Under the pieces are notes generated by a model. The model had not been told where the DNA came from. It did not search any database and saw only the letters and a program-made list of their open reading frames with translations. The position numbers and the translations under genes were made by a program. 64,000 nucleotides of DNA from Clostridia bacterium (GTDB taxonomy: Bacteria > Bacillota > Clostridia > TANB77 > CAG-465). How positions within the stretch are numbered: position 1 is the first letter of the stretch; every line of letters begins with the position of its first letter. Location of the stretch: contig JAQUGQ010000002.1 in the NCBI GenBank assembly GCA_028684095.1, positions 62,001 to 126,000 of the forward strand, written 5' to 3'. This document shows, piece after piece, positions 8,469 to 21,200 of this stretch.

Positions 8469-9381
8469 ATATATTCACCATAATTTCCTCTATAATTTTA
8501 TCTTTTGTATTTGTAGCATCAAGATATATTAAATTCGGCATCTTCTTAAACCAAGTCATTTGCCTTTTGGCATATTGCCTCGTTTTTAACTTAATATCTT
8601 CTATAACTTTATTCAAATCTATTTTGTTTTCAAAATATTCAAAGAATTCTTTATAGCCAACAGCTTGTTTAGCTGTACAATTTGGTAATTTATATACTAT
8701 CTTAGCTTCATCTTCTAAACCCTCTTGTATCATTTTATCAACTCTTTTATTAATTCTTTCATTCAATATTTCTTTATCTAATTTAAGGCAAAATAGTTTG
8801 AATTTATATTTAATTTGTGTATTATTAATTCTTTCTTTTTCTTCTTCCATATGCTCACTTTTAGTTTTATTTGATTTATACATTTCTAATGCTCTTATTA
8901 CTCTCTTTAAATTGTTAGGATGAATCTCATTTGCTGATTTTTCATCAACTTCTCTTAGCATATTGTAAACATATTCATTAGAAAAATTTTCAGCTAATTT
9001 ATATAACATATCTCTATATTTTTGGTCTATTTCTTGTTCTTCGAAATTCATGTCTAATATTACTGAGGAAATATATAAACCAGTTCCACCAACTATTATT
9101 GGAACTCTACCCCTTTTAATTATATCATCAATTTTTTCATAACATATTTTCTTGAAATCTGCTACAGAAAAATCTGAATTCAGAGATATAATATCTATCA
9201 TATGATGAGTTATCCCTTGCATCTCCTCTTCAGTAACTTTAGCAGTTCCAATATTTAAATCTTTATATATCTGCATAGAATCTGCAGATATTATCTCACC
9301 ATCAATTATTTTAGCAAGCTCTATACTTAAACTTGTTTTTCCAGAAGCTGTAGGGCCAACTATACATATAACATCATTCAC
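8458..9381 (-). CDS. miaA: tRNA dimethylallyltransferase MiaA
   Basis: Transfers a dimethylallyl group to N6 of A37 in tRNAs that read UNN codons. The P-loop GPTASGKTSLS (about residues 8-18), ISADSMQIYKDLNIGTAKV (substrate and DxxQ-type region), GGTGLYI and the C-terminal QYAKRQMTWFKK are classic MiaA. At 307 aa the length is normal. The start codon is GTG with AGGTGAT upstream, 8 bp after the mutL stop. It sits in the conserved clostridial order mutS-mutL-miaA; hfq, which often follows miaA, is replaced here by the HlyD-like gene. Confidence 0.96.
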   Translation of the reverse strand: MNDVICIVGPTASGKTSLSIELAKIIDGEIISADSMQIYKDLNIGTAKVTEEEMQGITHHMIDIISLNSDFSVADFKKICYEKIDDIIKRGRVPIIVGGTGLYISSVILDMNFEEQEIDQKYRDMLYKLAENFSNEYVYNMLREVDEKSANEIHPNNLKRVIRALEMYKSNKTKSEHMEEEKERINNTQIKYKFKLFCLKLDKEILNERINKRVDKMIQEGLEDEAKIVYKLPNCTAKQAVGYKEFFEYFENKIDLNKVIEDIKLKTRQYAKRQMTWFKKMPNLIYLDATNTKDKIIEEIMVNIYEK

Positions 9382-9389
9382 TATATCAC

Positions 9390-11252
9390 CTATTTTCTAC
9401 CAAATTTTTTCTCTATTTCATATTTACTAATTTCATATGCAGTAGGTCTTCCATGTGGACATGTAAATGGATTTTCTAATTTCAACATTTCGTCTACAAG
9501 TTTTATATTTTCCTCTTTAGTTAATTTCATGTTTCCTTTTACAGCTGCTTTACATGCCAAAGTTGCTAAAAATCTAAATTCTTTATTTTTATATTCTGTT
9601 TTATTACTACCCCTAAGTTCATCAATTATATCTAAAAACATTGATTTATAGTCTATATCTAAATCTGCTATATTTGGTACTCCTGATATTTTATATGAAT
9701 TATTTGAAAAACTTTCTAATATAAATCCACAGTTTTCAAAATACTCTACATTATTAAAAACAAATTCACATTCATTATTTTTAAGTTCAATTAATATTGG
9801 TATCATTAACATTTGAGTCTCTTTAGTTTTCGAGTAAAAATTTTCTTTAAATTTTTCGTATAGTAATCTTTCATGAGCGGCATGCTGATCTATTATATAC
9901 ATTTTATCCCTTATTTGAATTATAATATATGTGTTAAATACCTGTCCAATATAAATGTATATTAACTCATCATTTTTATACATTTGAATTTCATCTTTTA
10001 TATATAGCTCTTTAGTTTCTGGTAAATATTCACTAACTATGTTTTCTTTTATTTGATTAATTTTTTCATGATCAATAACTAATGAAATTATATTATTCTC
10101 TATTTTTTCACTATTATTTTCGCTATTGTTTTCATCGGTATTTTCTTTAATTATTTCTTCATTAGAACCGAAATTCATAGTATTATATTTAAATATTTGA
10201 TTATATTCATTTTTAATTTGAACTTCTTCTTCAGAAACAATTGTAAATGGACTATGCTTTCTATCATTATTTTCCAAAACATTTTTTATAGCAAAATATA
10301 CTGCTTCAAACACATCTTTTTCATTCTCAAATTTAACTTCAAGTTTAGCTGGATGAACATTTACATCTATAGTTTCAGTATTTATTTTAAGATTTATAAT
10401 AGCAAAAGGAAATTTATTAATACCTAACTTTTCTGTATATGCCTTTTCAATGCTGCTTTTTAATATTTTATCCTTAACAAATCTTTTGTTAATATACGTA
10501 AATTCATTATTTCTTGTTGATCTGGAAATTTGAGGAAGTCCAACCACACCTGTAACCACTATATCTTTATATGAATAATCAACATTTAATATATTAGAAT
10601 ATATATCTTTTCCAAATATAGTGTATATTACTGATTCTAATTTGTTATCTCCAGAAGTACTTATTATGGTTTTTCCATTATTTATATATTTAAATGAAAT
10701 ATGAGGATTTGAAAGTGACATTCTTATTATAACATCTTCAATATATCCTGATTCAGTATAATCTTTTTTCAAAAATTTAAATCTTGCAGGTGTATTATAA
10801 AAAACATCCTTTATATATATAGTTGTTCCTTTATTAAAAGCAATTCTTTCTTTAGTAATTATATTTCCTGCTTCCACAACTATTTTTGTACCAACTTCTT
10901 CATCTTTATGTCTAGTTGATAATGATACTTTAGAAATTGCTGCAACAGAAGCGAGTGCTTCTCCTCTAAATCCCATAGATGTTATTTTTAATATGTCTAC
11001 CTCTTGTCTTATTTTACTTGTTGCATGTCGTTCAAATGCAATTTCAACATCATCAGACCTAAAACCATCACCGTCATCATTTATTTTAATATAACTTATT
11101 CCACCATTTTTTATTTCAACAGTAATATTCTTTGCATTAGCATCAATTGAATTTTCAACTAATTCTTTAACTATTGAAGATGGTCTATCAACAACTTCGC
11201 CAGCCGCTATTTTATTTATAGTATTTTCATCTAATAAAATAATGTTTCCCAT
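9390..11252 (-). CDS. mutL: DNA mismatch repair protein MutL
   Basis: Couples mismatch recognition by MutS to strand incision. The N-terminal GHKL ATPase has KIAAGEVVDRP, KELVENSIDA, DDGDGF, RHATSKI and GFRGEALASVA (within the first 105 residues). The C-terminal domain carries the endonuclease motif DQHAAHERLLYE (pattern DQHAxxExxxxE) and the metal-site ACKAAVKG and CPHGRPT, so this is a nicking MutL, as expected in a bacterium without MutH. The Asn/Glu-rich linker (about 370-420) is normal. It lies 2 bp after the preceding gene and 8 bp before miaA, in one transcript with mutS. Length 620 aa is usual. Confidence 0.97.
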   Translation of the reverse strand: MGNIILLDENTINKIAAGEVVDRPSSIVKELVENSIDANAKNITVEIKNGGISYIKINDDGDGFRSDDVEIAFERHATSKIRQEVDILKITSMGFRGEALASVAAISKVSLSTRHKDEEVGTKIVVEAGNIITKERIAFNKGTTIYIKDVFYNTPARFKFLKKDYTESGYIEDVIIRMSLSNPHISFKYINNGKTIISTSGDNKLESVIYTIFGKDIYSNILNVDYSYKDIVVTGVVGLPQISRSTRNNEFTYINKRFVKDKILKSSIEKAYTEKLGINKFPFAIINLKINTETIDVNVHPAKLEVKFENEKDVFEAVYFAIKNVLENNDRKHSPFTIVSEEEVQIKNEYNQIFKYNTMNFGSNEEIIKENTDENNSENNSEKIENNIISLVIDHEKINQIKENIVSEYLPETKELYIKDEIQMYKNDELIYIYIGQVFNTYIIIQIRDKMYIIDQHAAHERLLYEKFKENFYSKTKETQMLMIPILIELKNNECEFVFNNVEYFENCGFILESFSNNSYKISGVPNIADLDIDYKSMFLDIIDELRGSNKTEYKNKEFRFLATLACKAAVKGNMKLTKEENIKLVDEMLKLENPFTCPHGRPTAYEISKYEIEKKFGRK

Positions 11253-11254
11253 AA

Positions 11255-11884
11255 CTATTCACCTACTATTCTACTTATTTCTTCCTTTACTTTTTTTATT
11301 GATTCATCTATATAATTATTTAGACACTCGTGTGATATAAAATTTATTTTAGTGTTTTCATTTTTAATTGGAAATACAACATTTTCATCTATTATCTTAT
11401 CTACGTTATACCCTCTTAAATCATCTTTTATAGATAATCTAATTTTATCAATGTCAAGATTATCTTTTTCTATTATATAACTATCAACATTTATATAATC
11501 TGAATACATATCTTTTTTAAATTCTTCTGATTTATGAATTGTATTATCAAAAGTATATAGAATCTTTTCTTTATCAATGCATTTAGCAAATGAATCTACA
11601 TAAGTATCAAACCAAATTCTATCTTCAATTAAATGTGCATAATAACCTAATGTTACTTCATCATTTAGCTTGTCTTTATTATCTTGTAAAAAAGATTCTA
11701 AATCTGGTAATTTTATTATTTTATTACCACGCTCATACTCTTTTATATAATGTGTAATATCTTTACTCTTTGTCATTATTTTTATCATATCTGGTAATAT
11801 TGCTCCAGCTACAAATTTATTAGACAAATTAAGTTCTTTCTGAACTTTTTGTGATATATATATATGCATTATTATAGAGCTCAT
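11255..11884 (-). CDS. zinc-dependent phospholipase C / nuclease-like protein (putative)
   Basis: 209-aa soluble protein between mutS and mutL. Histidine and aspartate residues occur in the order expected for the zinc-dependent phospholipase C-like helical fold: H7 in MHIYISQKV, D in GAILPD, H in ITHYIKEYE, and H/D in GYYAHLIEDRIWFD. The protein begins near these residues with no signal peptide, so it would act in the cytoplasm. AAGGTG precedes the ATG. Tight spacing (17 bp to mutS, 2 bp to mutL) puts it in the mismatch-repair transcript, though I know of no mechanistic link. The substrate is unknown. Confidence 0.55.
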   Translation of the reverse strand: MSSIIMHIYISQKVQKELNLSNKFVAGAILPDMIKIMTKSKDITHYIKEYERGNKIIKLPDLESFLQDNKDKLNDEVTLGYYAHLIEDRIWFDTYVDSFAKCIDKEKILYTFDNTIHKSEEFKKDMYSDYINVDSYIIEKDNLDIDKIRLSIKDDLRGYNVDKIIDENVVFPIKNENTKINFISHECLNNYIDESIKKVKEEISRIVGE

Positions 11885-11901
11885 TTTACACCTTCTTCTA
11901 A

Positions 11902-14478
11902 TTATTTTGATTTTTCCTTCAATTTGTATAGTAATTGTAAACCTTCTCTAGGCGATAATTCGTCTAAATCAGTATTTTTCAATATTTTAGATATTTCATT
12001 CAATTGGAAATTAAACATATCTACAGCTATATTTTCAGCATCAATCTTTTTACTAACTTTTATACTTTTTTTAGCAATATCTGAAAGTTCTAGCTCTTTT
12101 AATATGTGTCTTGCCCTTGATATAGTCTTTTTAGGTAATCCAGCAAGTTTAGCAACATATATTCCATACGAATTATCTGCCCCTCCAGGTACTATCTTAT
12201 GAAGAAATATAACATCATCACCACATTCTTCTGTTTGTACTGAATAATTTTTTACACATTCTAAATTATCTTCCAACTCTGTAAGTTCGTGATAATGTGT
12301 TGCAAATAAAGTTTTACATTTTACTTCACTAACTATATATTCAACAGTTGCCCAAGCAATAGCTAAACCATCATATGTAGAAGTTCCTCTACCTATCTCA
12401 TCTAATATAACTAAACTGTTATTTGTAGCATTTTTCAAAATATTCGACAATTCGGACATTTCAACCATAAAAGTTGATTCTCCCATAGATAAATCATCTG
12501 AAGCTCCTACTCTTGTAAATATTCTATCTACAATACAAATACTTACTTCTTTAGCTGGCACAAAACTACCTATCTGTGACATATATGATATTAAAGCTAC
12601 TTGTCTCATATATGTTGATTTACCAGCCATATTAGGTCCAGTAATTATATTAAACATGTCCTGCTCATTATCTAAATATGTATCATTAGCTATAAATGAT
12701 ATATCTTTTAAAGCTTTTTCAACAACCGGATGTCTTCCTTCTACAATTTGTATACTATTATCTGTGTTAATAGTAGGCTTAACATAATCATTTTCAATCG
12801 CTACTGTTGCTAGTGAAATTAATCCATCTAAAGTTGCTACTAAATTAGCAGAAAGCTGAACTCTTTTAACTTCATTTCCAACCTTTTCTCTAATAACACA
12901 AAATATCTTATATTCTAAATCTTTAAGTTTATCTTCAGCATTTAGTATTTTTTCCTCAATCTCTTTTAATCTAGTAGTTATATATCTTTCACATCCTGCT
13001 AATGTCTGTTTAGTTATATATCTATCTTTAGGTACTAAATCTTTATATGAATTAGTAACTTCTATATAATAACCAAAAACTCTATTGTAGCTTACTTTTA
13101 AACTTTTGATATTTGTTAAATATTTTTCTTCTGCCTCTAACTCCATAAGCCACTTATTACCTTCAGATTTTGCTAATCTATATTCATCAATTTGAAAGTT
13201 GTATCCACTTTTAATAATTTCTCCATCTTTTAAATTAACAGGAGGATCATCTACAATAGAAATATTGATTAATTTATATAAATCTTCAAGTGTATCTATT
13301 TTAGAATATATTTCAGTAATATATTTATCATTTGATATTTTTGATAAAGCTCCAATTAATTCTTTTAATTTTGGTAATCCTTCTATAGAATTTTTAAGTA
13401 CTACTACATCTTTTGGACCTGCAGTAGAACCAACAATTTTAGATATTATTCTCTCAATATCATATACTTGTTTAAGTGCAAATGTTATTTCATCTTTTAA
13501 GATAAATTCCTTTGTAAATACTTCTATAGAGTTTTGTCTTTTTTCAATTATTGTTTTTTCAAGTAATGGATTTTGAACCCAATCTCTTAAAAGTCTTCCT
13601 CCCATTGCGGTAACAGTCTTATCTAAAACCCATAATAAACTTCCTTTCTTTATTTTTTCTCTACTAGATTCTAGAATTTCAAGATTTCTTCTTGTTTGTA
13701 TATCAAGTTGCATATGTTTTTCTATTTCATATTTTTTTATATCACTAATTTGATTTACACTATTTTTTTGTGTATGAAAAATATAATTAAGAATTGTGAT
13801 TACACATGATTTTTGTACCTCATGTATATTCATATTTTCGGTAAGTTCTGATATTTTTTCGTTTGTATTATAGTTTTCATATTTTGATATATATATATTA
13901 AATCTCTTTTTAATATTAAAAGTAATATCACTATCATAATCTTCTTTTGATATTAAAATTTCAGATGGCGATATTCTAGCTATTTCATCTATTATCTTAG
14001 AATCTATATTTTCGGTAAATATACTAGATATATAAATTTCACCCGTTGATATATCTGCATAAGCAAAAGCTGCTACCTTTTTAAGAATTAGAAATGCTGA
14101 AACATAATTATTTTTTTTATCATCTAATAATGTTTGTTCTGTTATTGTTCCAGGTGTTACAATTTTTACAACATCCCTTTTTACCAACCCATCGGCAAAC
14201 TTCGGATCTTCAACTTGTTCACATATAGCTATTTTATAGCCTTTTCCAATAAGTTTCGGTACGTATGTATTTACACTATGATAAGGTATTCCACACATAG
14301 GTGCTCTTTCTTCTAGCCCACAATCTTTACCAGTTAGAGTAAGTTCTAATTCTCTGCTGCATGTAATTGCATCATCAAAAAACATTTCATAGAAATCCCC
14401 AAGTCTGAAAAATACTATTGAATCATTATACCTATTTTTAATTTCTAAATATTGTTGCATCATTGGTGTAGGTGTCAT
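11902..14478 (-). CDS. mutS: DNA mismatch repair protein MutS
   Basis: Mismatch-recognition ATPase. The Phe-x-Glu mismatch wedge is seen in FFRLGDFYEMF near the N-terminus. The ATPase has Walker A GPNMAGKSTYMRQ, Walker B SLVILDEIGRGTS and the C-terminal helix-turn-helix region. I start it at 14478 (MTPTPMMQQYLEIK) rather than at the ATG nine bases upstream, because AAGGAG has proper spacing only to this one. The 858-aa length is standard. It has a TTGCAA/TATAAT promoter and heads the operon with the phospholipase-like gene, mutL, miaA and the HlyD-like gene. Confidence 0.97.
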   Translation of the reverse strand: MTPTPMMQQYLEIKNRYNDSIVFFRLGDFYEMFFDDAITCSRELELTLTGKDCGLEERAPMCGIPYHSVNTYVPKLIGKGYKIAICEQVEDPKFADGLVKRDVVKIVTPGTITEQTLLDDKKNNYVSAFLILKKVAAFAYADISTGEIYISSIFTENIDSKIIDEIARISPSEILISKEDYDSDITFNIKKRFNIYISKYENYNTNEKISELTENMNIHEVQKSCVITILNYIFHTQKNSVNQISDIKKYEIEKHMQLDIQTRRNLEILESSREKIKKGSLLWVLDKTVTAMGGRLLRDWVQNPLLEKTIIEKRQNSIEVFTKEFILKDEITFALKQVYDIERIISKIVGSTAGPKDVVVLKNSIEGLPKLKELIGALSKISNDKYITEIYSKIDTLEDLYKLINISIVDDPPVNLKDGEIIKSGYNFQIDEYRLAKSEGNKWLMELEAEEKYLTNIKSLKVSYNRVFGYYIEVTNSYKDLVPKDRYITKQTLAGCERYITTRLKEIEEKILNAEDKLKDLEYKIFCVIREKVGNEVKRVQLSANLVATLDGLISLATVAIENDYVKPTINTDNSIQIVEGRHPVVEKALKDISFIANDTYLDNEQDMFNIITGPNMAGKSTYMRQVALISYMSQIGSFVPAKEVSICIVDRIFTRVGASDDLSMGESTFMVEMSELSNILKNATNNSLVILDEIGRGTSTYDGLAIAWATVEYIVSEVKCKTLFATHYHELTELEDNLECVKNYSVQTEECGDDVIFLHKIVPGGADNSYGIYVAKLAGLPKKTISRARHILKELELSDIAKKSIKVSKKIDAENIAVDMFNFQLNEISKILKNTDLDELSPREGLQLLYKLKEKSK

Positions 14479-14506
14479 CTTTTGCATCTCCTTATCTTAC
14501 ATATAT

Positions 14507-14535
14507 ATTATATCAAAAATATACATTTATTGCAA
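14507..14535 (-). promoter_or_regulatory. promoter of the mutS operon
   Basis: TTGCAA-17 bp-TATAAT on the minus strand, about 30 bp before the start. Confidence 0.65.
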
Positions 14536-14586
14536 TAGATGTATATGAAAACTAAAAATAATACTATTTAATCTATTTATTAAAAA

Positions 14587-14625
14587 AAATACAAGTATCC
14601 ATTTCTGAACACTTGCATTTAACTT
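14587..14625 (-). terminator. terminator after rpoC
   Basis: Imperfect hairpin around GCAAGTGTTC / GATACTTGT followed on the minus strand by eight T residues. Confidence 0.65.
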
Positions 14626-14630
14626 AAAAC

Positions 14631-17600
14631 TTATTCTTCTTCAGCAACTTTTTCAGTTTCTATTTCAGTTTCTATTTCATCATCTTGAATAAAATCAGAC
14701 ATATCAGAAATTTCTTCATTAACATTTTCAGTTATATTTTCTAATTCATTTAACTCTTTTTCTTCTATATCTTCAGGTATTTCAACTTCTAACTCAGAAT
14801 ATTCTACTACACCAGTTCCAGCTGGAATTAAACGACCAATTATAACATTTTCTTTTAATCCCTGTAACTTATCTACTTTACCTTTAATTGCGGCATCTGT
14901 AAGTACTCTTGATGTCTCTTGGAATGATGCAGCTGATAAGAAAGATTCTGTAGATAATGCAATTTTAGTAATACCAAGTAATGTTTTTCTACCTACAGCT
15001 GGTTTTAATCCTAAAGATTTAACTCTTTTGTTTTCAGCATTATATTCATTCATATCAATCGTAGAAGCATTAAGTAATTCAGTGTTACCTTTATTCTCAA
15101 TATAAATTTTTCTAAGCATTTGACGTGCAACTATTTCTATATGTTTGTCATTAATATGAACACCTTGTGTTCTATATACTTTTTGAACTTCTTGAATTAA
15201 GTAATTTTGAACAGCAAGATCACCTCTAATACGTATTATATCATGAGGGTCTAGTGAACCTTCTGTAATTCTATCTCCGGCTACTACTTTATCACCAGCA
15301 TGAACTACTAAACGCATTCCATATGGTATTAAGTATTTTTCAACATATTTTTCATCATCTGTAACAATTACTTCTTTATTGTTTCCAACTTCTCCGATTG
15401 TAACTGTTCCACATATTTCACTTATCATAGCAACACCCTTAGGTTTTCTAGCTTCAAATAATTCTTCTACTCTAGGAAGACCTTGTGTTATATCTCCACC
15501 AGCAACACCACCTGTATGGAATGTTCTCATTGTAAGCTGTGTTCCAGGCTCACCTATAGATTGTGCAGCTATTACACCAACAGCCTCTCCAGCTGTTATA
15601 ATATCACCAGTTGCTAAGTTTTTGCCATAACATTTTGCACATACTCCTCTTATTGATTCACATGTAAGTGCTGAACGTATTTTTACCTTAATTTTTCCTA
15701 TAGATACAATTCTCTTCGCCATATCATCATTAATGTATGTATTTTTTATATATAGCATATTTCCTTCATCATCAAATATATCTTCAGCTAAGAATCTACC
15801 TTCTATTCTTTCAGTAACTTTTTCTATTGGTTCTCCGCTTTCAAGTATATCTTCAACATATAGTCCTTGATCAGTTTTACAATCATCTTCCATAATTATT
15901 ATATCTTGATTAACATCGACCAACCTTCTAGTTAAATAACCTGAATCGGCTGTTCTAAGAGCTGTATCTGCAAGACCTTTTCTAGCACCATGTGATGATA
16001 TGAAAAATTCTAGAACATCTAATCCTTCTTTAAAACAAGATTTAATAGGTAATTCAATTGTTTTGCCTGATGTATCAGACATAAGTCCACGAATACCTGC
16101 AAGTTGTCTTATTTGAGTTGGGTTACCTCTAGCACCTGTATGAGCCATCATGTGTATAGGATTTAATTTATTTGGATTATTCATAACTGCTTCTTGTATT
16201 TCTTCGGTTACTTTAGCCCATGTCTTAATTGTTTCATTATATCTTTCTTCATCAGAAATTAATCCTCTTTTAAAGTTTTTAAGAATAATTTCTACTTTTG
16301 TCTCAGCTTTTTCTAATAATTCATATTTAATTTGTGGAATCTCAATATCTGATACTGATACCGTTACTGCAGCTTTTGTAGAATATTTAAATCCATTAGC
16401 TTTTATTTCATCCAAAACTTCAGCAGTTCTAGGTATGCCGTGAGTTGCAATACATTTATCTATTATAATTCCAAGTTCTTTTTTTCTAACTGGAAATTCA
16501 ACTTCAAGTCTAAATTCATTATCTATATCTGATCTATCAATAAATCCTATATCTTGTGGTATATACTTATTGAAAATCATTTTACCAATTGTTGTATCAA
16601 TTATTTTAGAAACCTTCGTTCCACCAATATCTTTAGTAATTCTAATTTTTATTGGTGCATGAATTCCAATAAATTTCTCATCATAAGCCATCATAGCTTC
16701 ATTCATATCAGAGAATATCATTCCTTCACCTGGTTCGTTAGGCAATTCCATTGTTAAATAGTAACTTCCAAGTATCATATCTTGTGATGGAACTGCTACT
16801 GGCTTACCATCTTGTAATTTAAGTAAATTATTTGAAGCTAACATTAAACATTTTGTCTCAGCTACAGCTTCTGGTGAAAGTGGAACGTGAACAGCCATCT
16901 GATCACCATCAAAATCGGCATTAAATGCTGTACAAACTAAAGGATGTAATTTTATTGCTCTACCCTCTACTAGTACTGGTTCAAATGCTTGTATACCAAG
17001 TCTATGTAGTGTAGGAGCACGGTTAAGCATTACAGGTCTATCTGTAATAACCTCCTCTAAAATATCCCATACTGCAACATCTGTTCTTTCTACCATTCTT
17101 TTAGCATTTTTGATATTAAATGCTTTTCCTCTTTTAACTAATTCTTTCATAACAAAAGGTTTAAATAGTTCTAGAGCCATTTCTCTAGGTAATCCACATT
17201 GATGTATTTTAAGTTCTGGTCCAACAACTATTACTGAACGTCCAGAATAATCAACTCTTTTACCTAATAGGTTTTGTCTAAATCTACCTTGTTTACCTTT
17301 TAACATATCAGATAAAGATTTTAAAGGTCTTCCACCTGCACCTGTTATTGGTTTACCACGTCTGCCATTATCTATTAATGCATCAACAGCTTCTTGTAAC
17401 ATTCTTTTTTCATTTCTTACAATTATATCAGGAGCCTCTAACTCGATTAATTTTTTAAGTCTATTATTTCTGTTTATAACTCTTCTATATAAATCATTCA
17501 AATCAGATGTTGCAAATCTTCCACCATCTAATTGTACCATAGGTCTAAGCTCTGGTGGTATAACTGGTATAACATTTAATATCATCCATTCTGTACTATT

Positions 17601-18263
17601 ACCAGAGTTTAAAAATGCATCTACTGTTTCTAATCTTTTTATTATTTTTTGTTGCTTTTGTCCAGTTGCTTTATCTAAATCCTTATAAAGACTTTCTCTA
17701 AGTTTAGTAAGATTTTGTCCTTTAAGTAGTTGTTGAATAGATTCTGCACCCATACCTACTTTAAAAGAACCTGCTCCAAATTGCTCTATAGCATCTCTAT
17801 ATTCCTTTTCATTTAAAACGTCACATTTGCTAAGTGTTGTATTTTTCGGATCTAACACAACATATGAAGCAAAGTAAATAACTTTTTCTAATGCTTTAGG
17901 AGATATGTCGAGCATTAAACTCATTCTACCTGGTATTCCTTTGAAATACCAAATATGAGAGATAGGACAAGCAAGTTCTATATGCCCCATTCTTTCTCTT
18001 CTTACTTTTTTCTTAGTAACTTCTACTCCGCATCTATCGCATATAATACCTTTATATCTTACTTTCTTGTATTTTCCACAGTAACATTCCCAATCTTTAG
18101 TGGGTCCAAATATTTTCTCACAAAAAAGTCCATCTCTTTCAGGTTTTAATGTTCTATAATTGATTGTTTCTGGTTTCTTAACTTCGCCCTTAGACCATTC
18201 TCTCATCTTTTCAGGGGAAGCAAGACCAATTCCTAATCTATCAAAATTTTCCATATCTTGCAT
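14631..18263 (-). CDS. rpoC: DNA-directed RNA polymerase subunit beta'
   Basis: Largest catalytic subunit of RNA polymerase. The N-terminal zinc site is [19 protein letters not shown] (residues about 60-80), the active-site magnesium loop is [12 protein letters not shown], and the second zinc site is seen as [35 protein letters not shown] and the trigger-loop region [11 protein letters not shown] are intact. At 1210 aa it has the usual Firmicutes length and an acidic C-terminal tail. It follows rpoB after 19 bp with AAGGAG in the gap, and a terminator follows the stop. Confidence 0.98.
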   Translation of the reverse strand: MQDMENFDRLGIGLASPEKMREWSKGEVKKPETINYRTLKPERDGLFCEKIFGPTKDWECYCGKYKKVRYKGIICDRCGVEVTKKKVRRERMGHIELACPISHIWYFKGIPGRMSLMLDISPKALEKVIYFASYVVLDPKNTTLSKCDVLNEKEYRDAIEQFGAGSFKVGMGAESIQQLLKGQNLTKLRESLYKDLDKATGQKQQKIIKRLETVDAFLNSGNSTEWMILNVIPVIPPELRPMVQLDGGRFATSDLNDLYRRVINRNNRLKKLIELEAPDIIVRNEKRMLQEAVDALIDNGRRGKPITGAGGRPLKSLSDMLKGKQGRFRQNLLGKRVDYSGRSVIVVGPELKIHQCGLPREMALELFKPFVMKELVKRGKAFNIKNAKRMVERTDVAVWDILEEVITDRPVMLNRAPTLHRLGIQAFEPVLVEGRAIKLHPLVCTAFNADFDGDQMAVHVPLSPEAVAETKCLMLASNNLLKLQDGKPVAVPSQDMILGSYYLTMELPNEPGEGMIFSDMNEAMMAYDEKFIGIHAPIKIRITKDIGGTKVSKIIDTTIGKMIFNKYIPQDIGFIDRSDIDNEFRLEVEFPVRKKELGIIIDKCIATHGIPRTAEVLDEIKANGFKYSTKAAVTVSVSDIEIPQIKYELLEKAETKVEIILKNFKRGLISDEERYNETIKTWAKVTEEIQEAVMNNPNKLNPIHMMAHTGARGNPTQIRQLAGIRGLMSDTSGKTIELPIKSCFKEGLDVLEFFISSHGARKGLADTALRTADSGYLTRRLVDVNQDIIIMEDDCKTDQGLYVEDILESGEPIEKVTERIEGRFLAEDIFDDEGNMLYIKNTYINDDMAKRIVSIGKIKVKIRSALTCESIRGVCAKCYGKNLATGDIITAGEAVGVIAAQSIGEPGTQLTMRTFHTGGVAGGDITQGLPRVEELFEARKPKGVAMISEICGTVTIGEVGNNKEVIVTDDEKYVEKYLIPYGMRLVVHAGDKVVAGDRITEGSLDPHDIIRIRGDLAVQNYLIQEVQKVYRTQGVHINDKHIEIVARQMLRKIYIENKGNTELLNASTIDMNEYNAENKRVKSLGLKPAVGRKTLLGITKIALSTESFLSAASFQETSRVLTDAAIKGKVDKLQGLKENVIIGRLIPAGTGVVEYSELEVEIPEDIEEKELNELENITENVNEEISDMSDFIQDDEIETEIETEKVAEEE

Positions 18264-18282
18264 ACTTAAAAATCACTCCTTC

Positions 18283-21200
18283 TTAGTTTACATTGTCACT
18301 ATCGTCATATATTCCGGTTTCAGTTTTAACATCGTAGTCTTTATTATCATCATTCAATTCTTCAATTTCAGTATCTTCTATTTCTTCACCATCTTCATCT
18401 TCAAATGTCATACCTTCAAAATCTGATTGAACAATTTTATTTAATTTTTCAATATCTTCATTTGTTTCCAAAACTATTTCTCTTGAATCTACTTCTGTCT
18501 CAACTGAATCTTTAAGTTCTAATTCTTCATCTTGTCTATACATTTTTAAATCTAAACCTAAGCTTTGTAATTCTTTTGTAAGTACCCTAAATGCTTCTGG
18601 TATACCAGGTTTTGGGATAGGTTCACCTTTTACAATTGCTTCATAAGTTTTTAGTCTTCCTACTATATCATCTGATTTAACAGTTAACATTTCTTGTAAT
18701 GTATATGCTGCTCCATATGCTTCTAATGCCCAAACTTCCATTTCACCAAATCTTTGACCACCAAACTGTGCTTTACCACCTAAAGGTTGTTGTGTAACTA
18801 GTGAGTAAGGTCCTATTGAACGAGCATGTATCTTATCATCAACCAAATGGTATAACTTAAGCATATACATATATCCTACTGTTACTTCTCTGTCAAATTT
18901 TTCACCACTTCTACCATCATACAAAGTAAATTTACCACTTCTATTTAAACCTTGTTGCTCAAATAAATCAGCTATTTCTTCTTGCTTTGCACCATCAAAT
19001 ACTGGTGTTGCAATTTTCCATCCAAGCATTTTAGCAACATAGCCTAAATGTACTTCTAAAACTTGACCTACATTCATACGTGAAGGAACACCAAGTGGAT
19101 TAAGTACTATTTGAAGTGGAGTACCATCAGGCATATATGGCATATCTTCTCTTGGTAATATACGTGATATGACACCTTTATTACCATGACGTCCTGCCAT
19201 TTTATCTCCAACTGATATTTTTCTTTTTTGTGCTATATATATTCTAACAATTTTATTTACTCCAGCTGCTAATTCATCTGATGTATCTCTTGTAAATATT
19301 TTAACATCTACAATTGTACCAGTCTCACCATGAGGAACTCTAAGAGATGTATCTCTTACTTCTCTTGCTTTGTCTCCAAATATAGCTCTTAATAATTTTT
19401 CTTCTGCAGTAAGTTCTGTTTCACCTTTAGGCGTAACTTTACCAACTAATATATCACCCGGTCTTACAACTGCACCAATACGTATTATACCATTTTCATC
19501 TAAATCTTTTAATGCATCATCCCCAATATTTGGAACTTCTCTTGTTATTTCTTCAGGACCAAGTTTTGTGTCTCTAGATTCACAATCATAATCTTCTATA
19601 TGTATTGATGTAAGTACATCTTCTTTAACTAAATCTTCTGATATAAGTATAGCATCCTCATAATTATAACCTTCCCAAGTCATAAATCCAATTAGTATGT
19701 TTTTACCAATTGCAAGTTCACCATTTTGTGTTGAAGGACCATCAGCGATTACATCACCTTTTTTTATATCTTCTCCTTTTACAACTATTGGCTTTTGATT
19801 TATACAAGTTCCTTGATTAGATTTCTGATATTTAATTAATCTATATTCTTGTTTACCTTTTTTAGTATCTATAATAATCTTTTGAGCATCAACATATGAT
19901 ACTATTCCATCTTCTTTAGCTGTTATAACAATACCCGAATCAACTGCTGCTTTATATTCAATACCTGTTCCAACTATAGGGCTATCAGCTCTAATAAGGG
20001 GAACTGCTTGACGTTGCATGTTCGCACCCATCAAGGCACGGTTAGCATCATCATTCTCTAAGAAAGGAATCATAGCTGTTGCTACAGAAACAAGTTGTTT
20101 TGGAGAAACATCCATATAATCAACTTTTTCTCTATCAATTTCTAATATTTCAGCTTGATCTCTAGCTTTAACTCTTTTGTGTACAAATCTATTTTCACTA
20201 TCTAATGGCTCATTAGCTTGTGCTACAACATAATTATCTTCAGTATCAGCAGTCATATATTCAATTACATCAGATATAACTCCTGTAGCTTTATCTATTT
20301 TTCTATATGGTGTTTCTACAAAACCATATCTATTTATTTTAGCAAATGTTGAAAGTGAACCTATAAGACCAATGTTTGGTCCTTCTGGTGTTTCTATTGG
20401 ACATAATCTACCATAATGAGTATGATGAACGTCACGAACTTCGAATCCAGCTCTATCTCTAGATAAACCGCCGGGCCCAAGAGCAGATATTCTCCTCTTA
20501 TGAGTAAGTTCAGCAAGCGGATTTATTTGATCCATAAACTGTGATAACTGACTACTTCCAAAAAATTCTCTTAATGAACTAACTATAGGTTTTATATTAA
20601 TCATTGATTGAGGAGTTGCTGAGTCTAAATCCTGTGTTACCATTCTTTCTTTTACTACTCTTTCAAGTCTTGCAATACCGACTCTAAATTGATTTTGTAG
20701 TAACTCACCAACGCATCTTACACGTCTATTACCTAAATGATCTATATCATCTACAAAACCTAATCCAAATCTAAAGTTAATAAAATAGTTTATTGAAGCT
20801 ATTATATCATCCATAGTTACATGCTTAATTACTAATTTTTCTCTATTTTTTTCAATTAATTTTGTAATTTTTTCTTGATTTCCATCTTCACATTCATTCT
20901 CTTGTAGTAAATTTTTCAAAACCGGAAAATGAACTTCTTCTTTTATTATATTTTTGTCTATTTCAAATCCTAAATATTTAGAAATATTAACTGTATTATT
21001 ACCAATAACTTTAACTCTTTTTCCATCTTTATCTAAATAAACAATGTTTATACCACAATTTTTTATTTCAAAAGCTTGATCTTCTGAAATCACTTCCATA
21101 GCCTCAACTATTATCTCTCCTGTTTCGGGATTTATAATTTTATCTTGAGTTATTTCACCTTTAATTCTATTTGCAATACTTAATTTTAAATTATATTTAT